Of a stretch of DNA of 64,000 nucleotides, positions 28,001 to 36,249 are shown one piece after another; within the stretch, counting starts at the first letter, position 1; each line of letters begins with the position of its first letter. Under the pieces are notes generated by a model. That model saw only the letters and a program-made list of their open reading frames with translations. It was not told the DNA's origin and ran no database searches. The position numbers and the translations under genes are program-made. Source of the DNA: Duganella lactea (GTDB lineage Bacteria; Pseudomonadota; Gammaproteobacteria; Burkholderiales; Burkholderiaceae_D); contig NZ_WWCP01000011.1 in NCBI RefSeq assembly GCF_009857505.1, positions 62,001 to 126,000 of the forward strand, given 5' to 3'.

Positions 28001-29736
28001 TCACCGTTCACGCGCAGCGAGTGCGCCTGTTCGCGGTCGATCGCCACGCCGGCGTTATGCAGCGCCGGCAGAATGGTCGACAGCGACGGCACGCGCTCCA
28101 CCGAATACAGGCGGATGGTGGTGTGGCCGTTGTCGGCGTCCACGCGGGCGTGAACACGCGAGGTGTCCGGGTGGCGCAAAATGGCGCCCAGATCGTGGAA
28201 GGCGGCCGATGGCGTGGTGCTGGCGACGTAGTCGGTCGGCAGCGTGGCGCACAGCTTGCGCAGGCTGGCGCGCAGCGGTACGTTGGTGACGGCGTCGGCC
28301 AGCACGGAGAATTTGTCGTGCCAGCCGTCCAGCACCGCCAGCAACGGCTGCTGAATATCGGTTTCCAGATCCAGCGGATAGCGGGCGCCATGGGCGATCA
28401 GGTAGACGCGGGCCAGCGGGCCGTCGGCCACCAGCGTCTGCGAGCTGACGTGCTGCGCGCCGGAACTGGCTTGCAGCGCCTTGGCCAGTGCCGAGGCAAC
28501 GCTTGCGCTGTAACGCTCGCGCGGCAGGTAGACCAGCACATTCAGGTGGCGCGCATACACGTCGCGGCGGGCGAACACCTTGGCGCGCGGCTGTTTGTAC
28601 AGCGAAACGACGGCGCCGCAGACTTCGGCCAGCCATTCAGGTTCCGCTTCCAGCGCCTCGGTGCGCGGCAGCGATTCGAGGATCTCGACGAACTTCTCGG
28701 CGCGGAAACCTTCCTGGCGCACGCCGGCGATGCTCAGCACACGCGCCACGCGGCCACGCGCGAACGGCAGGCGATTCAGCGGTGTGACGTTGCCGGCGCG
28801 GGTGAACAGGCCAACAAAGCAGTACTCGCCGAGGATCGCACCCTGCGCGTCGGTGTGGCGAATGCCGATGAAGTCCAGTTGCTGGTCGCGGTGCAGCGTG
28901 CCATCCACGTCGGCCTTGACGATCGACAGCGTGTGGGCGCGCTTGGACAGCGTGTCGAAGTCGCCGGGGATGTTGGCCAGGCAGGTGCCGTAGACCGGGT
29001 GCGAGGTATCCTGCAGCACGCCGATGCGGCTTGGGATGTCGCGTTCCAGTTCGCGCACGCCCGGCTTGACGGCGTAATAGGCGTAGCCGAACGGCTCGAA
29101 GCCTTCGGTCCTGGCCCAGTCGAGGAAGGCGGCGACTTCCTTGCCTTCTTCGCCATGGGCGGCGGCTTCGGCGCCGATGCGGCTGAAGTGTTCCAGCATG
29201 GAGGCGCGGTCGCGGCGCACCACGGCTGCGTCCCGCGAGACCATAACGATACGGTCGGTCAGCGCACCGATTTCCGCTTCCGGCAAATCTTCAGACAGCA
29301 GCACCAGAACATACGATTCCAGCTTGGCGCCATGCTCGCCCACGGCGGTCACCACGCCGTCGGCGTTGCGCGCCACCGGCAGCACGGCATTGAGCACGCT
29401 GTTGGCGGTCACGCGCAGTTTGCGCATGGCCATGACGATCGAGTCCACCAGATACGGCATGTCATCGTTGAGGATCAGCAGCGCGGTGGCTTTGCCGCCG
29501 CGGCCATCGTCGTAGTGCAGCCGGGCGATCTGCGCACCGCTGCCGCTACGTTTGGAGGCTTGGGTGAAACCATCCGCCAGGACCGGCGCCAGGCTGTCGG
29601 GCGCGGTGCCCGCCAGGTCTTCCGCGTCGATGGAGGCCAGCCATGCGCTGACCAGGGCAGCGACTTCGGTGGCGGGCTTGTTGACGTTGACCAGCTCCAG
29701 TGTTTGCTGGCGCAGGTCTTGTGGCGTTTGTTTCAT
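25018..29736 (-). CDS. gdhB: NAD-specific glutamate dehydrogenase, large L_180 class
   Basis: A 1572-residue oxidative glutamate dehydrogenase producing 2-oxoglutarate, ammonium and NADH. The long N-terminal ACT-like regulatory region precedes the catalytic core near residues 780-830 (RGGLRWSDRMEDYRTEV, then the Lys-rich VKAQMVKNAVIVPAGAKGGF). The Rossmann segment and C-terminal helical extension follow. A GGAGAAG ribosome-binding site lies before the ATG at 29736. In Pseudomonas the homologue is allosterically activated by arginine and controlled by ArgR but unlinked to the aru genes; here it sits between astB and astE. A 69-bp gap precedes it. Confidence 0.95.
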   Translation of the reverse strand: MKQTPQDLRQQTLELVNVNKPATEVAALVSAWLASIDAEDLAGTAPDSLAPVLADGFTQASKRSGSGAQIARLHYDDGRGGKATALLILNDDMPYLVDSIVMAMRKLRVTANSVLNAVLPVARNADGVVTAVGEHGAKLESYVLVLLSEDLPEAEIGALTDRIVMVSRDAAVVRRDRASMLEHFSRIGAEAAAHGEEGKEVAAFLDWARTEGFEPFGYAYYAVKPGVRELERDIPSRIGVLQDTSHPVYGTCLANIPGDFDTLSKRAHTLSIVKADVDGTLHRDQQLDFIGIRHTDAQGAILGEYCFVGLFTRAGNVTPLNRLPFARGRVARVLSIAGVRQEGFRAEKFVEILESLPRTEALEAEPEWLAEVCGAVVSLYKQPRAKVFARRDVYARHLNVLVYLPRERYSASVASALAKALQASSGAQHVSSQTLVADGPLARVYLIAHGARYPLDLETDIQQPLLAVLDGWHDKFSVLADAVTNVPLRASLRKLCATLPTDYVASTTPSAAFHDLGAILRHPDTSRVHARVDADNGHTTIRLYSVERVPSLSTILPALHNAGVAIDREQAHSLRVNGERHYVTSLSVDAASAAKLAKPEIVPVAEELFAALFNNEAEDGRLNGLVIEGGLSVREVQLVRAYMSYWRQASPRFSVRYMAETLRKQPVLVKELVDVFLQRFNPANDEATRAAALDKMADIRGRLPAINHADSEEVLGAMATLIGATLRTNYFQNAQQGDKIIFKFDTSNLTLLPEPRPFREIFVFSRRFEGVHLRGGPVARGGLRWSDRMEDYRTEVLGLVKAQMVKNAVIVPAGAKGGFVCKQMPKDAAREVIAAEGEAVYRLFISSLLEVTDNRVLGNIVAPVDTVCYDDSDPYLVVAADKGTATFSDIANGIAVQRGFWLGDAFASGGSNGYDHKKMGITAKGAFEAVKRHFYEMDHDIHAQPVTMVGVGDMSGDVFGNGALLSRKLKVVAAFDHRHIFLDPNPDMEVSFKERERMFALPRSSWEDYNKELISQGGGVFPRTARSIALSPEIRAVLDIEETALAPEELMHRILLAPVDLFYNGGIGTYIKASTETHAQVKDRANDNIRVNGNALRCKVVTEGGNLGATQAGRIEFALSGGRIFTDAIDNSAGVDCSDHEVNAKMWLDVEMNAGQLSEADRNRILNEMTDDIERLVLRDNTLQTQLLVRELQAQADPDVQDGYAALIASLEEEGALSRELEQLPSVAELARRKADGRGLTTPELAVVIANVKNRYKRILSALPLTGNSWAESVLKPYFPDLLVATRPALAHPLANAILATVLANESVNRCGPLMLRQLAGEHSVDEADVILAWGQAWSALNLAPIFNTLDEDALKVPRAVSIKVDAHTRVLQKSVIEGALSVSAEQLQAQGGVAELTRLFAQPETLAQLTPASGQSEAELTAGLRVEFVRAWMAVDALDAVAAFVFAALSVSRPAGMDLPAFLQVGLALRAQIGIDTLERGLKLPATSRSQEQLRAYAQNALRRTQQRLLSQVLKQATGGHSALEAVEAVEVVANTLGLSGYAAATDLEQAMLDVWALSEAVNASTLALAA

Positions 29737-29805
29737 CTTTGCTTCTCCAATACGTTATAGGTATTTTGTGCTGCAAGGGGCCGCGCCGGCTTGTGGCTGC
29801 GCGGT

Positions 29806-31140
29806 TTAGTCGTAGAGTCCCGGAAGACCAAGAAGTCGGCTCAACTCTTCCAGTGCATTATGCACTTCTATCGCCAGTTGTGGGTCCGCCAGATCGGCGG
29901 GTTCCAGCCGGTCGCGGTAGTGTTTTTCCACCCACGCCACCAGCGTGTGATACAGCGCTTCGGTCATCAACACGCCTTGATGCATGGCGGCGGCTTCGGC
30001 GTCGGTCAGCGCCACGCGCAAACGCAGGCATGCCGGACCACCACCGTTGCGCATCGACTGGCGCAGATCGAAATGTATCAGTTCATCGACAACGCCGCCA
30101 CCCGCCACAAGGTTTTCCAGGTAGCGCGCCACCGAGCCGACTTCCTGGCACTCATGCGGAATCACCAGCGCCATTTTGCCATCGGCCTTGCTCAGCAACT
30201 GGCTGTTGAAAAGATAGCTGGCGACGGCATCGGCCACCGGCACGTGGGCGGTGTCGACGCGGATCGCGTTCAGGTCCGCGCCCACCGCGCCCATCGCACG
30301 GCGCAACTGATCGAGCGCGCCTGCTTCATCGGCGAATGCCTGCTCGTGGTAGAACAGAGCATTGGCGTTACCTACCGCGATCACGTCGTTATGGAACACG
30401 CCTTGATCGATGACATCGGGATTCTGCTGCACATAGACGGTACGCTCGGCCGACAGGCCATGCAGTCGCGCGACGGCCTGCGAGGCTTCCAAAGTCTGGC
30501 GTGCCGGGTACTTGCGCGGCGCGGGCGCCCCGGCGTCAAACTCGCTACGGCCGTAGACGAACAGTTCGACGCCAGCGCTGCCATGCTCCTTGCACAGGCG
30601 CGTGTGATTGGCCGCGCCCTCGTCGCCAAAGGCCGGCGTGCCAGGCAGCGCGTCATGCACGGCGAAGTGTTTCTCATCCTTGAAGATGGCGCGCAGCGCG
30701 CGCGCCGACTGCTCGTGCTCAAAGGCGCGGTGCAGCTTGTTGTTCAGGTTAGCGGCGGTGAAGTGGGTACGGCCATCGGCGCTGTCGGCCGAGGGGCTGA
30801 CGGTGGCGGCGTTGGCGGTCCACATCGGCGAGGCCGAGTAAGCACAGGCCAGGATCACCGGCGCTTCCCTGGCGGCCTTCGACAACACCTCGGCGTCCGT
30901 GCCGGTGAAGCCTATGCTGCGCAGCAGGCGGAAATTCGGCCGGTCCTGCGGCGGCAGCAGCGCCTGGCCGAAACCCCGCGCCGCCAGCGCGCGCATCTTG
31001 GCCAGGCCTTGCAGCGCGGCCAGCTTGGGATTGGACGCGCTCTTGACGTTGCTGAACGAGGCGACGTTACCGAACGACAGGCCGGCGTAGTTATGCGAGG
31101 GGCCAACCAGGCCGTCGAAGTTGAATTCGCGTGCGGACAT
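29806..31140 (-). CDS. astB: N-succinylarginine dihydrolase
   Basis: A 444-residue cytosolic enzyme of the amidinotransferase fold. It converts N2-succinylarginine to N2-succinylornithine, two ammonium and CO2. The N-terminus [18 protein letters not shown] is diagnostic; the catalytic Cys is in [11 protein letters not shown] near the C-terminus, and the His/Asp partners lie in HNDVIAVGN and [10 protein letters not shown]. It is 12 bp downstream of astD. It performs the second AST step. Confidence 0.96.
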   Translation of the reverse strand: MSAREFNFDGLVGPSHNYAGLSFGNVASFSNVKSASNPKLAALQGLAKMRALAARGFGQALLPPQDRPNFRLLRSIGFTGTDAEVLSKAAREAPVILACAYSASPMWTANAATVSPSADSADGRTHFTAANLNNKLHRAFEHEQSARALRAIFKDEKHFAVHDALPGTPAFGDEGAANHTRLCKEHGSAGVELFVYGRSEFDAGAPAPRKYPARQTLEASQAVARLHGLSAERTVYVQQNPDVIDQGVFHNDVIAVGNANALFYHEQAFADEAGALDQLRRAMGAVGADLNAIRVDTAHVPVADAVASYLFNSQLLSKADGKMALVIPHECQEVGSVARYLENLVAGGGVVDELIHFDLRQSMRNGGGPACLRLRVALTDAEAAAMHQGVLMTEALYHTLVAWVEKHYRDRLEPADLADPQLAIEVHNALEELSRLLGLPGLYD

Positions 31141-31152
31141 GAGGCGTTACCT

Positions 31153-32634
31153 TCAGAAGTGCATGCCGGGCGACAGCTTCGCCGGCATTTCGAGGACGTT
31201 GTTTTCGATCGACGCGACCGGATAGGCGCAGTAGTCGGCCGCGTAGTAGGCGCTCGGACGATGGTTGCCCGACTGGCCCACGCCGCCGAACGGCGCGCTG
31301 CTGGCGGCGCCGGTGGTCGGACGGTTCCAGTTGACGATGCCGGCGCGGGCACGCACCTGGAAGATCTTCCACAGCTTTTCGTCGTTGGAGATCAGCGCCG
31401 AGGCCAGGCCGAAGGCGGTGTTGTTGGCGGCGTCGATGGCGCTCTCGAAGTCCGGCACGCGGATAATCTGCAGCAGTGGGCCGAACCACTCTTCGTCCGG
31501 GATGCCCTTGGCGTCGGTCACGTCAACGATGCCGGCCGAGACGAAGCCGGTATTGGCATCCAGATGCTTCATCTCCAGCAGCAGCTTGCCGCCGCGCGCG
31601 ACCATGTCAGCCTGCGCCTGCACCAGCCGTTTGGCGACGGCGGCGGAGACCACAGGCCCCATGAACGGCGCCGGTTCGGCATCCGATGGGCCGACGGTCA
31701 GGCGGCTGGCCACATCGACCAGGCGCGCGACGATGGCGTCACCCGCCGCGCCGACCGGCAGGATCAAACGGCGCGCGCAGGTGCAACGCTGGCCGGCCGA
31801 AATGAAGGCCGACGAAATCGCCATGAACACGGCGGCGTCGGTTTCTTTGGCGTCCCAGATAACGAGCGGGTTGTTGCCGCCCATTTCCAGCGCCAGCATC
31901 TTGCCCGGCTGGCCGCCGAATTGTTTATGCAGCGCGGTGCCGGTCTGGCAGCTGCCGGTGAACAGCACGCCGTCCAGCAGCTTGCTCTGGCCCAGCGCGA
32001 CGCCGGTATCACGGCCGCCATTGACCAGATTCAGCACGCCATACGGCAGACCGGCCTTCTCCCACAGCTGCACCGTCTTGACGGCGGTGCGCGGCGCGTA
32101 CTCGCTTGGCTTGAACACCAGCGTGTTCCCGGCGATCAGCGCCGGCACGATGTGGCCATTCGGCAGGTGGCCGGGGAAGTTGTACGGGCCGAACACGCCG
32201 AACACGCCGTGCGGACGATGACGCAGCACCGCTTCGCCGTCGGCGACCTTGCTGTGCGTTTCGCCGGTGCGCGCGCCGTAGGCCTGCACCGAGATGTCGA
32301 TCTTGTTGGCGATGGTGGTCACTTCGGTGCGCGCTTCCCACAGCGGCTTGCCCACTTCCTCGGCGATCAGCAGCGCCAGCTCCTCGGCATCCTGCTTGAG
32401 CAGATCGCGGAAGCGGGTGCAGACGGCGATGCGGTCTTCCAGCGGCGTCAAGGCCCAGGCGTCGAAGGCGGCGCGGGCGGCGGTGGTGGCCTGCGCCACG
32501 TCCTGCGCGGTGGATGCGCGGCTGGACCAGGTCTGCTTGCCGGTGGCCGGATTGATGGTGATCAGTTCCGCGCCGCTGCCATGCAGCCACTCGCCGTTGA
32601 TGAAGTTACTGATGTTGGTCGTTGCATTAGCCAT
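31153..32634 (-). CDS. astD: Succinylglutamate semialdehyde dehydrogenase
   Basis: A 493-residue NAD-dependent aldehyde dehydrogenase performing the fourth AST step. Visible active-site residues are N152 (PYNFPGH), E250 (LALEMGGNN) and nucleophile C284 (SAGQRCTC). It overlaps the end of aruG by 8 bp, so translation is probably coupled. The cytosolic enzyme oxidises N-succinylglutamate 5-semialdehyde to succinylglutamate for AstE. Confidence 0.95.
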   Translation of the reverse strand: MANATTNISNFINGEWLHGSGAELITINPATGKQTWSSRASTAQDVAQATTAARAAFDAWALTPLEDRIAVCTRFRDLLKQDAEELALLIAEEVGKPLWEARTEVTTIANKIDISVQAYGARTGETHSKVADGEAVLRHRPHGVFGVFGPYNFPGHLPNGHIVPALIAGNTLVFKPSEYAPRTAVKTVQLWEKAGLPYGVLNLVNGGRDTGVALGQSKLLDGVLFTGSCQTGTALHKQFGGQPGKMLALEMGGNNPLVIWDAKETDAAVFMAISSAFISAGQRCTCARRLILPVGAAGDAIVARLVDVASRLTVGPSDAEPAPFMGPVVSAAVAKRLVQAQADMVARGGKLLLEMKHLDANTGFVSAGIVDVTDAKGIPDEEWFGPLLQIIRVPDFESAIDAANNTAFGLASALISNDEKLWKIFQVRARAGIVNWNRPTTGAASSAPFGGVGQSGNHRPSAYYAADYCAYPVASIENNVLEMPAKLSPGMHF

Positions 32635-33682
32635 TGTTCTTCCTCGGATTGAGAGTCAGGGTGCGCACGGTGTCGCCGCTGTGGCAGCGCAGGAGGTCTT
32701 GCTCCTCCTCCGGCAGGGAGATGGCGCCGTTGACCGGCACCGCCTGCGACAGAATCATGCGGAAGTCTTTCATGTTGGTGTTGGAGACCAGCATAGGCTC
32801 GGTCTCGCCGCCGGCCGGCGCGCAGGCGGCATCCCAGTCGGTCGCCGGGCCGATATCGGCCAGCGTGCTGTCGCGCATGGCGCGCAGTTCGGACACGCGC
32901 GCCTGCAGCACCGGGCCGGCGTCGAAGATGTCGACATAGCCTTCAAAGTACATGCCTTCCTGTTCCAGCAGGCGACGCGCCGGAGCGGTCGAGGTGTGGA
33001 CCTTGCCGATGACTTCCCGCGCGTCCTCCGGCAGGTAGGCCACGTACAGCGGCTGGCGCGGCATCAGCTCCGCGATGAAAGACTTCTTGCCGACGGCGGT
33101 CAGCGCATCGACATGGTCGAATTCCATCTTGAAGAAGTGGCGGCCCAGCCCCTCGTAGAACGGCGACCGGCCGCTCTCCTCCTGGTAGCCGCGCATCTCG
33201 GCGATCAGCTTTTCGGTGAACAGATGCGGGAACTGCGCGATGAACAGGAAGCGGCTCTTGGACAGCAGCTTGCCGTTGTTGCCGCTGCGGTAATCGGGAT
33301 GCAGGAACAGCGAACACAGTTCGGTGCTGCCGGTCAGGTCGTTCGACAGGTACAGCGTATCCATGCGGGTGAACACTTCCAGCTCGCGGCTGGAGTGCAC
33401 CAGGGTGCCGATGCGGTAGTTGTAGAACGGTTCGTTCAGCCCCACCGCGCCCTTGATGGCGCACACGCCGGCCAGGCGGCCGTTGTCGGTATCCTCCATG
33501 ACGAACATGTAGTCGCGCTTTTCGGGCGGGATGGTTTCGGCGAACGAGGCGACGGCGATGTTCAGGCGGTCGCCCATCATCTTCATGTCCGGCTTGAGCG
33601 TGGTCATGCCGCTGCCCACCTGGGTGGCCATCACGTACAGGGCGTCGAGGTCTGTGGCTTGGATTGCGCGTACTACTAGCAT
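32627..33682 (-). CDS. aruG: Arginine N-succinyltransferase subunit (beta-type)
   Basis: A 351-residue GNAT-fold subunit. The N-terminus LVVRAIQATDLDAL and GVCAIKGAVG, LFLHPDYRSGNNGKLLSKSRFLF and YVDIFDAGPVLQA are family hallmarks. With AruF it transfers succinyl from succinyl-CoA to the alpha-amino group of arginine, the committed AST step. Many enterobacteria use a single AstA; paired subunits occur in Pseudomonas and betaproteobacteria. It lies 14 bp downstream of aruF. Confidence 0.93.
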   Translation of the reverse strand: MLVVRAIQATDLDALYVMATQVGSGMTTLKPDMKMMGDRLNIAVASFAETIPPEKRDYMFVMEDTDNGRLAGVCAIKGAVGLNEPFYNYRIGTLVHSSRELEVFTRMDTLYLSNDLTGSTELCSLFLHPDYRSGNNGKLLSKSRFLFIAQFPHLFTEKLIAEMRGYQEESGRSPFYEGLGRHFFKMEFDHVDALTAVGKKSFIAELMPRQPLYVAYLPEDAREVIGKVHTSTAPARRLLEQEGMYFEGYVDIFDAGPVLQARVSELRAMRDSTLADIGPATDWDAACAPAGGETEPMLVSNTNMKDFRMILSQAVPVNGAISLPEEEQDLLRCHSGDTVRTLTLNPRKNNG

Positions 33683-33696
33683 AGGGGGTCTCGTTT

Positions 33697-34734
33697 TTAT
33701 ATTCTGACGCAGATGACGGTGTCGCCTTCGGCGACGTGCAGCGCTTCCTGTACCTCGACAGACAGCGCCACGCTGAGTTGCGCGTCGAGCGCCGGGCAGT
33801 GCGTGATGACGGCGCGGAAGTCATGCTCGGAACCGGACGACACGGCGTAGCGCAGTTGCGGCTCGCGGCCGCGGTCCGGCTGTTCGGCCGACGTCGACAC
33901 GCGCCGTTGCAGCGCGCCGGTGAAGGTGCGCAGCGAATTCTTGTGCGCCTGCAGAATCGGGCCGCCGTCGAAGATGTCGATGTAGTCGTCGGCCTCGAAG
34001 CCTTCGGCGGTCAGCAGGTTGAACGCCAGTTCGCCCGACGGATGGATCTGGCCCATGGCCGCCTGCGCGTCGCCCGGCAGCAGCGGCACGTAGACCGGAT
34101 AGTGCGGCATCAGTTCGACGATCAGCGTGCGGTTGCGGGCGCCGCCGATGGTGCGTTCGGCGTCGAGGAAATCCATCTGGAAGAATTTTCGGCCCAGCGC
34201 ATCCCAGAACGGCGAGCCGCCGTCGCTGTCGGTCACGCCGGCCAGCGGCACGAAGAAACGGTCGGCGAAGCGGTGCGGCGCCACCACGGCCAGCATCAGA
34301 CGGGCGCGCGACAGCAGCGCGGCTTCGGCGGTGCCGTGTTCACGCTCGCCGACGTAGAACGACGACAGTTGCGAGTAGCCGGTCAGCTCGGAGCACAGCG
34401 TCAGCGCGTGCACGCTGTGGCTGATGTTGAGGTCACGCGAGACCTGCTGGATCACGTCGTTACGGAAGGAGAAGTAGGTGCCGTTGGAGCCGGCCGCCGC
34501 ATACATGGCGGCGGTGCCGACGATTTTTTTCTCGTCCAGCGATTCCAGCACCAGCAGGTAGCCCTCCTCGCTCGGCAGATCGACCTGGGCGGCGAACGAG
34601 GCGATCGACAGTTCGACCATGGCGCGGATTTTCTCGCGCGTTTTGGGCAGGGTATGCACTCCCGGCATGGGGACCGCGGCCAGCGCTTCGAGGGCCGGGA
34701 TATCCGCAAGTTCGACCGGACGGACTACATACAT
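33697..34734 (-). CDS. aruF: Arginine N-succinyltransferase subunit (alpha-type)
   Basis: A 345-residue partner of the downstream subunit with the same fold and motifs: MYVVRPVELADIPAL, SSFYVGEREHGTAEAALLSRARL and YIDIFDGGPILQAH. The conserved RDIKD-like C-terminal segment appears as SEHDFRAVIT. It is separated from astC by a 113-bp gap holding a palindromic repeat pair, unlike the tight spacing downstream. Confidence 0.93.
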   Translation of the reverse strand: MYVVRPVELADIPALEALAAVPMPGVHTLPKTREKIRAMVELSIASFAAQVDLPSEEGYLLVLESLDEKKIVGTAAMYAAAGSNGTYFSFRNDVIQQVSRDLNISHSVHALTLCSELTGYSQLSSFYVGEREHGTAEAALLSRARLMLAVVAPHRFADRFFVPLAGVTDSDGGSPFWDALGRKFFQMDFLDAERTIGGARNRTLIVELMPHYPVYVPLLPGDAQAAMGQIHPSGELAFNLLTAEGFEADDYIDIFDGGPILQAHKNSLRTFTGALQRRVSTSAEQPDRGREPQLRYAVSSGSEHDFRAVITHCPALDAQLSVALSVEVQEALHVAEGDTVICVRI

Positions 34735-34761
34735 AGAAACTCCTTAAATAGTGGCCGTAAA

Positions 34762-34842
34762 CGTCGTTCCCGCGCAGGCGGGAACCCATAGAACGCTGGC
34801 GACACACGCTCAGCATGGATCCCCGCGTGCGCGGGAATGACG
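34762..34842. repeat. Inverted pair of REP/dRS3-like palindromic units inside the operon
   Basis: Two GC-rich units with the core TTCCCGCGCAGGCGGGAA and its near reverse complement (TCCCCGCGTGCGCGGGAA) lie in opposite orientation within the astC-aruF gap, bounded by CGTCGTTCCC and GGGAATGACG. Such CGTCATTCCCGCG-type units are widespread intergenic repeats in beta- and gammaproteobacteria. Here they could stabilise or process the mRNA between astC and the rest of the operon. Confidence 0.75.
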
Positions 34843-34847
34843 GGGGA

Positions 34848-36092
34848 TCAGGCGGCTTTCAGCAAACCATCCAGCGACAAGCGCAGGATGCGATCCGCCT
34901 CGGCGATCTGCTCGTCGGTGACGATCAGCGCCGGCGCCAGACGCACCACGTCCATGCCGGCGATCAGCACCATCAAGCCATTGGCTTCAGCGGCCTTCTG
35001 AATATCTTTCGAACGGCCCTTCCACGCGTCGGTGACCACCACGCCCAGCAGCAGGCCGGCGCCGCGTACCTGCGCGAACACCTGCGGATAATCGGCCGCC
35101 AGCGTCTCCATGGTCGAACGCAGCTTGGCGCCGGCTTCCTTGACGCGCGCCAGGAAGGCCGGCTGGTTGATGGTTTCCAGCACCGTCAGCGCGATGGTCG
35201 CGGCCATCGGGTTGCCGCCGTAGGTGGTGCCGTGCGAGCCGACGTTCAGCGTGGCGGCCAGCTCGTGGGTGGTCAGCATGGCCGCCACCGGGAAGCCGTT
35301 GCCCAGCGCCTTGGCCGAGGTCAGGATGTCCGGCACGATGCCGTAGCTCATGTAGTGGAACAGCTCGCCGGTACGGCCCATACCGCACTGCACCTCGTCG
35401 AAGATCAGCAGGGCGCCGGTTTTGGTGCACAGGTCGCGCAGCTCCTGCAGGAAGGCTTTGTCGCCCGGCACCACGCCACCCTCGCCTTGCAGCGGCTCGA
35501 CGATCACCGCGCACACATCATCGCCGATGGCGGCGCGCGCCGACGCGATGTCGTTGTAGGTGATGTGATCGATCGATGGCGGCAGCGGCTCGAAACCCTC
35601 GGTGTATTTCGACTGGCCGCCGACCGACACGGTGAACAGCGTGCGGCCGTGGAACGACTGGTAGCACGAGATGATGCGCGATTTATGCGCGCCGAACTTG
35701 CTGTGCGCGTGCTTGCGTGCCAGCTTCAGCGCGGCCTCGTTGGCCTCGGCGCCGGAGTTGCAGAAGAAGGCGCGGTCGGCGAAGGTGGCTTCGGTCAGGG
35801 CCAGGCCGAGGCGCAGCACCGGCTCGTTGGTGTAGCCGTTGCCCAGGTGCCACAGGGTGTTGGCCTGGCGGGTCATGGCCTCGACCAGGATCGGATTGCA
35901 ATGGCCCAGCGCGTTGACGGCGATGCCGGAGGTGAAGTCCAGGTAGTGTTTGCCCGACTGGTCCCACAGGTCCAGGCCCGAGCCTCGGACCGGCACCATC
36001 GCCGCTGGTGCATAGGTCGGCACCAGGACCTCGTCGAACGTCTGACGGGTCACAGGACGGTTGAGGGCGGTCGTATCTACTTTGGCATTCAT
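34848..36092 (-). CDS. astC: Succinylornithine / acetylornithine aminotransferase
   Basis: A 414-residue class III PLP aminotransferase. K261 in TSAKALGNG forms the Schiff base and D232 in LIFDEVQCG binds the pyridine nitrogen; NSGAEANEAALK holds the phosphate. It converts succinylornithine to the semialdehyde with 2-oxoglutarate, the third AST step, and may serve biosynthesis as well. The ATG at 36092 has AGGGAA upstream. It is the first operon gene, below a promoter with an ArgR-like site, and corresponds to aruC in Pseudomonas. Confidence 0.94.
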   Translation of the reverse strand: MNAKVDTTALNRPVTRQTFDEVLVPTYAPAAMVPVRGSGLDLWDQSGKHYLDFTSGIAVNALGHCNPILVEAMTRQANTLWHLGNGYTNEPVLRLGLALTEATFADRAFFCNSGAEANEAALKLARKHAHSKFGAHKSRIISCYQSFHGRTLFTVSVGGQSKYTEGFEPLPPSIDHITYNDIASARAAIGDDVCAVIVEPLQGEGGVVPGDKAFLQELRDLCTKTGALLIFDEVQCGMGRTGELFHYMSYGIVPDILTSAKALGNGFPVAAMLTTHELAATLNVGSHGTTYGGNPMAATIALTVLETINQPAFLARVKEAGAKLRSTMETLAADYPQVFAQVRGAGLLLGVVVTDAWKGRSKDIQKAAEANGLMVLIAGMDVVRLAPALIVTDEQIAEADRILRLSLDGLLKAA

Positions 36093-36159
36093 GGCATTCC
36101 CTATCAAGATGTGGGTCATGCGCGGCACAGCGCCGCGTGGACCCATTGTAAAAGCCGGG

Positions 36160-36188
36160 ATGCTAAAGTTCTTTTCAAATGGCGACAA
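36160..36188 (-). promoter_or_regulatory. astC promoter with ArgR(AraC-type)-like half-site
   Basis: On the minus strand a -35-like TTGTCG (36183-36188), a 17-bp spacer and a -10-like TAGCAT (36160-36165) lie upstream of astC. TGTCGC-N8-AA (36172-36187), the half-site reported for Pseudomonas aeruginosa ArgR, overlaps the -35. A weaker similar sequence (TTTGCG) begins 24 bp further upstream at 36206-36211, possibly a second half-site. Confidence 0.5.
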
Positions 36189-36231
36189 GAATTTTTACTT
36201 TTGGCCGCAAAGTAAACTTGCCAGAATACAA

Positions 36232-36249
36232 ACCCCGGTGTCAGGCCTG
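36232..36249. repeat. Half-copy of the GGTGTCAGG palindromic element
   Basis: The minus-strand sequence GGCCTGACACCGGGGTTT matches the end of the 12.1-kb inverted repeat at 16 of 18 positions and again overlaps a stop codon, here that of the regulator. No second arm is present. Confidence 0.55.

Noticed and set aside
26800..29760. A 986-codon plus-strand open frame opposite gdhB
   Set aside because: Composition is typical of a third-frame shadow (His, Arg, Gln, Val rich); the opposite strand is an unmistakable glutamate dehydrogenase.
29791..32652. A 953-codon plus-strand frame opposite astB and astD
   Set aside because: Same shadow pattern; both minus-strand genes have intact catalytic motifs.
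34762..34842. Insertion sequence or MITE with transposase
   Set aside because: Only paired palindromes without an open frame; no target duplication could be recognised, so it is called a REP-like repeat.
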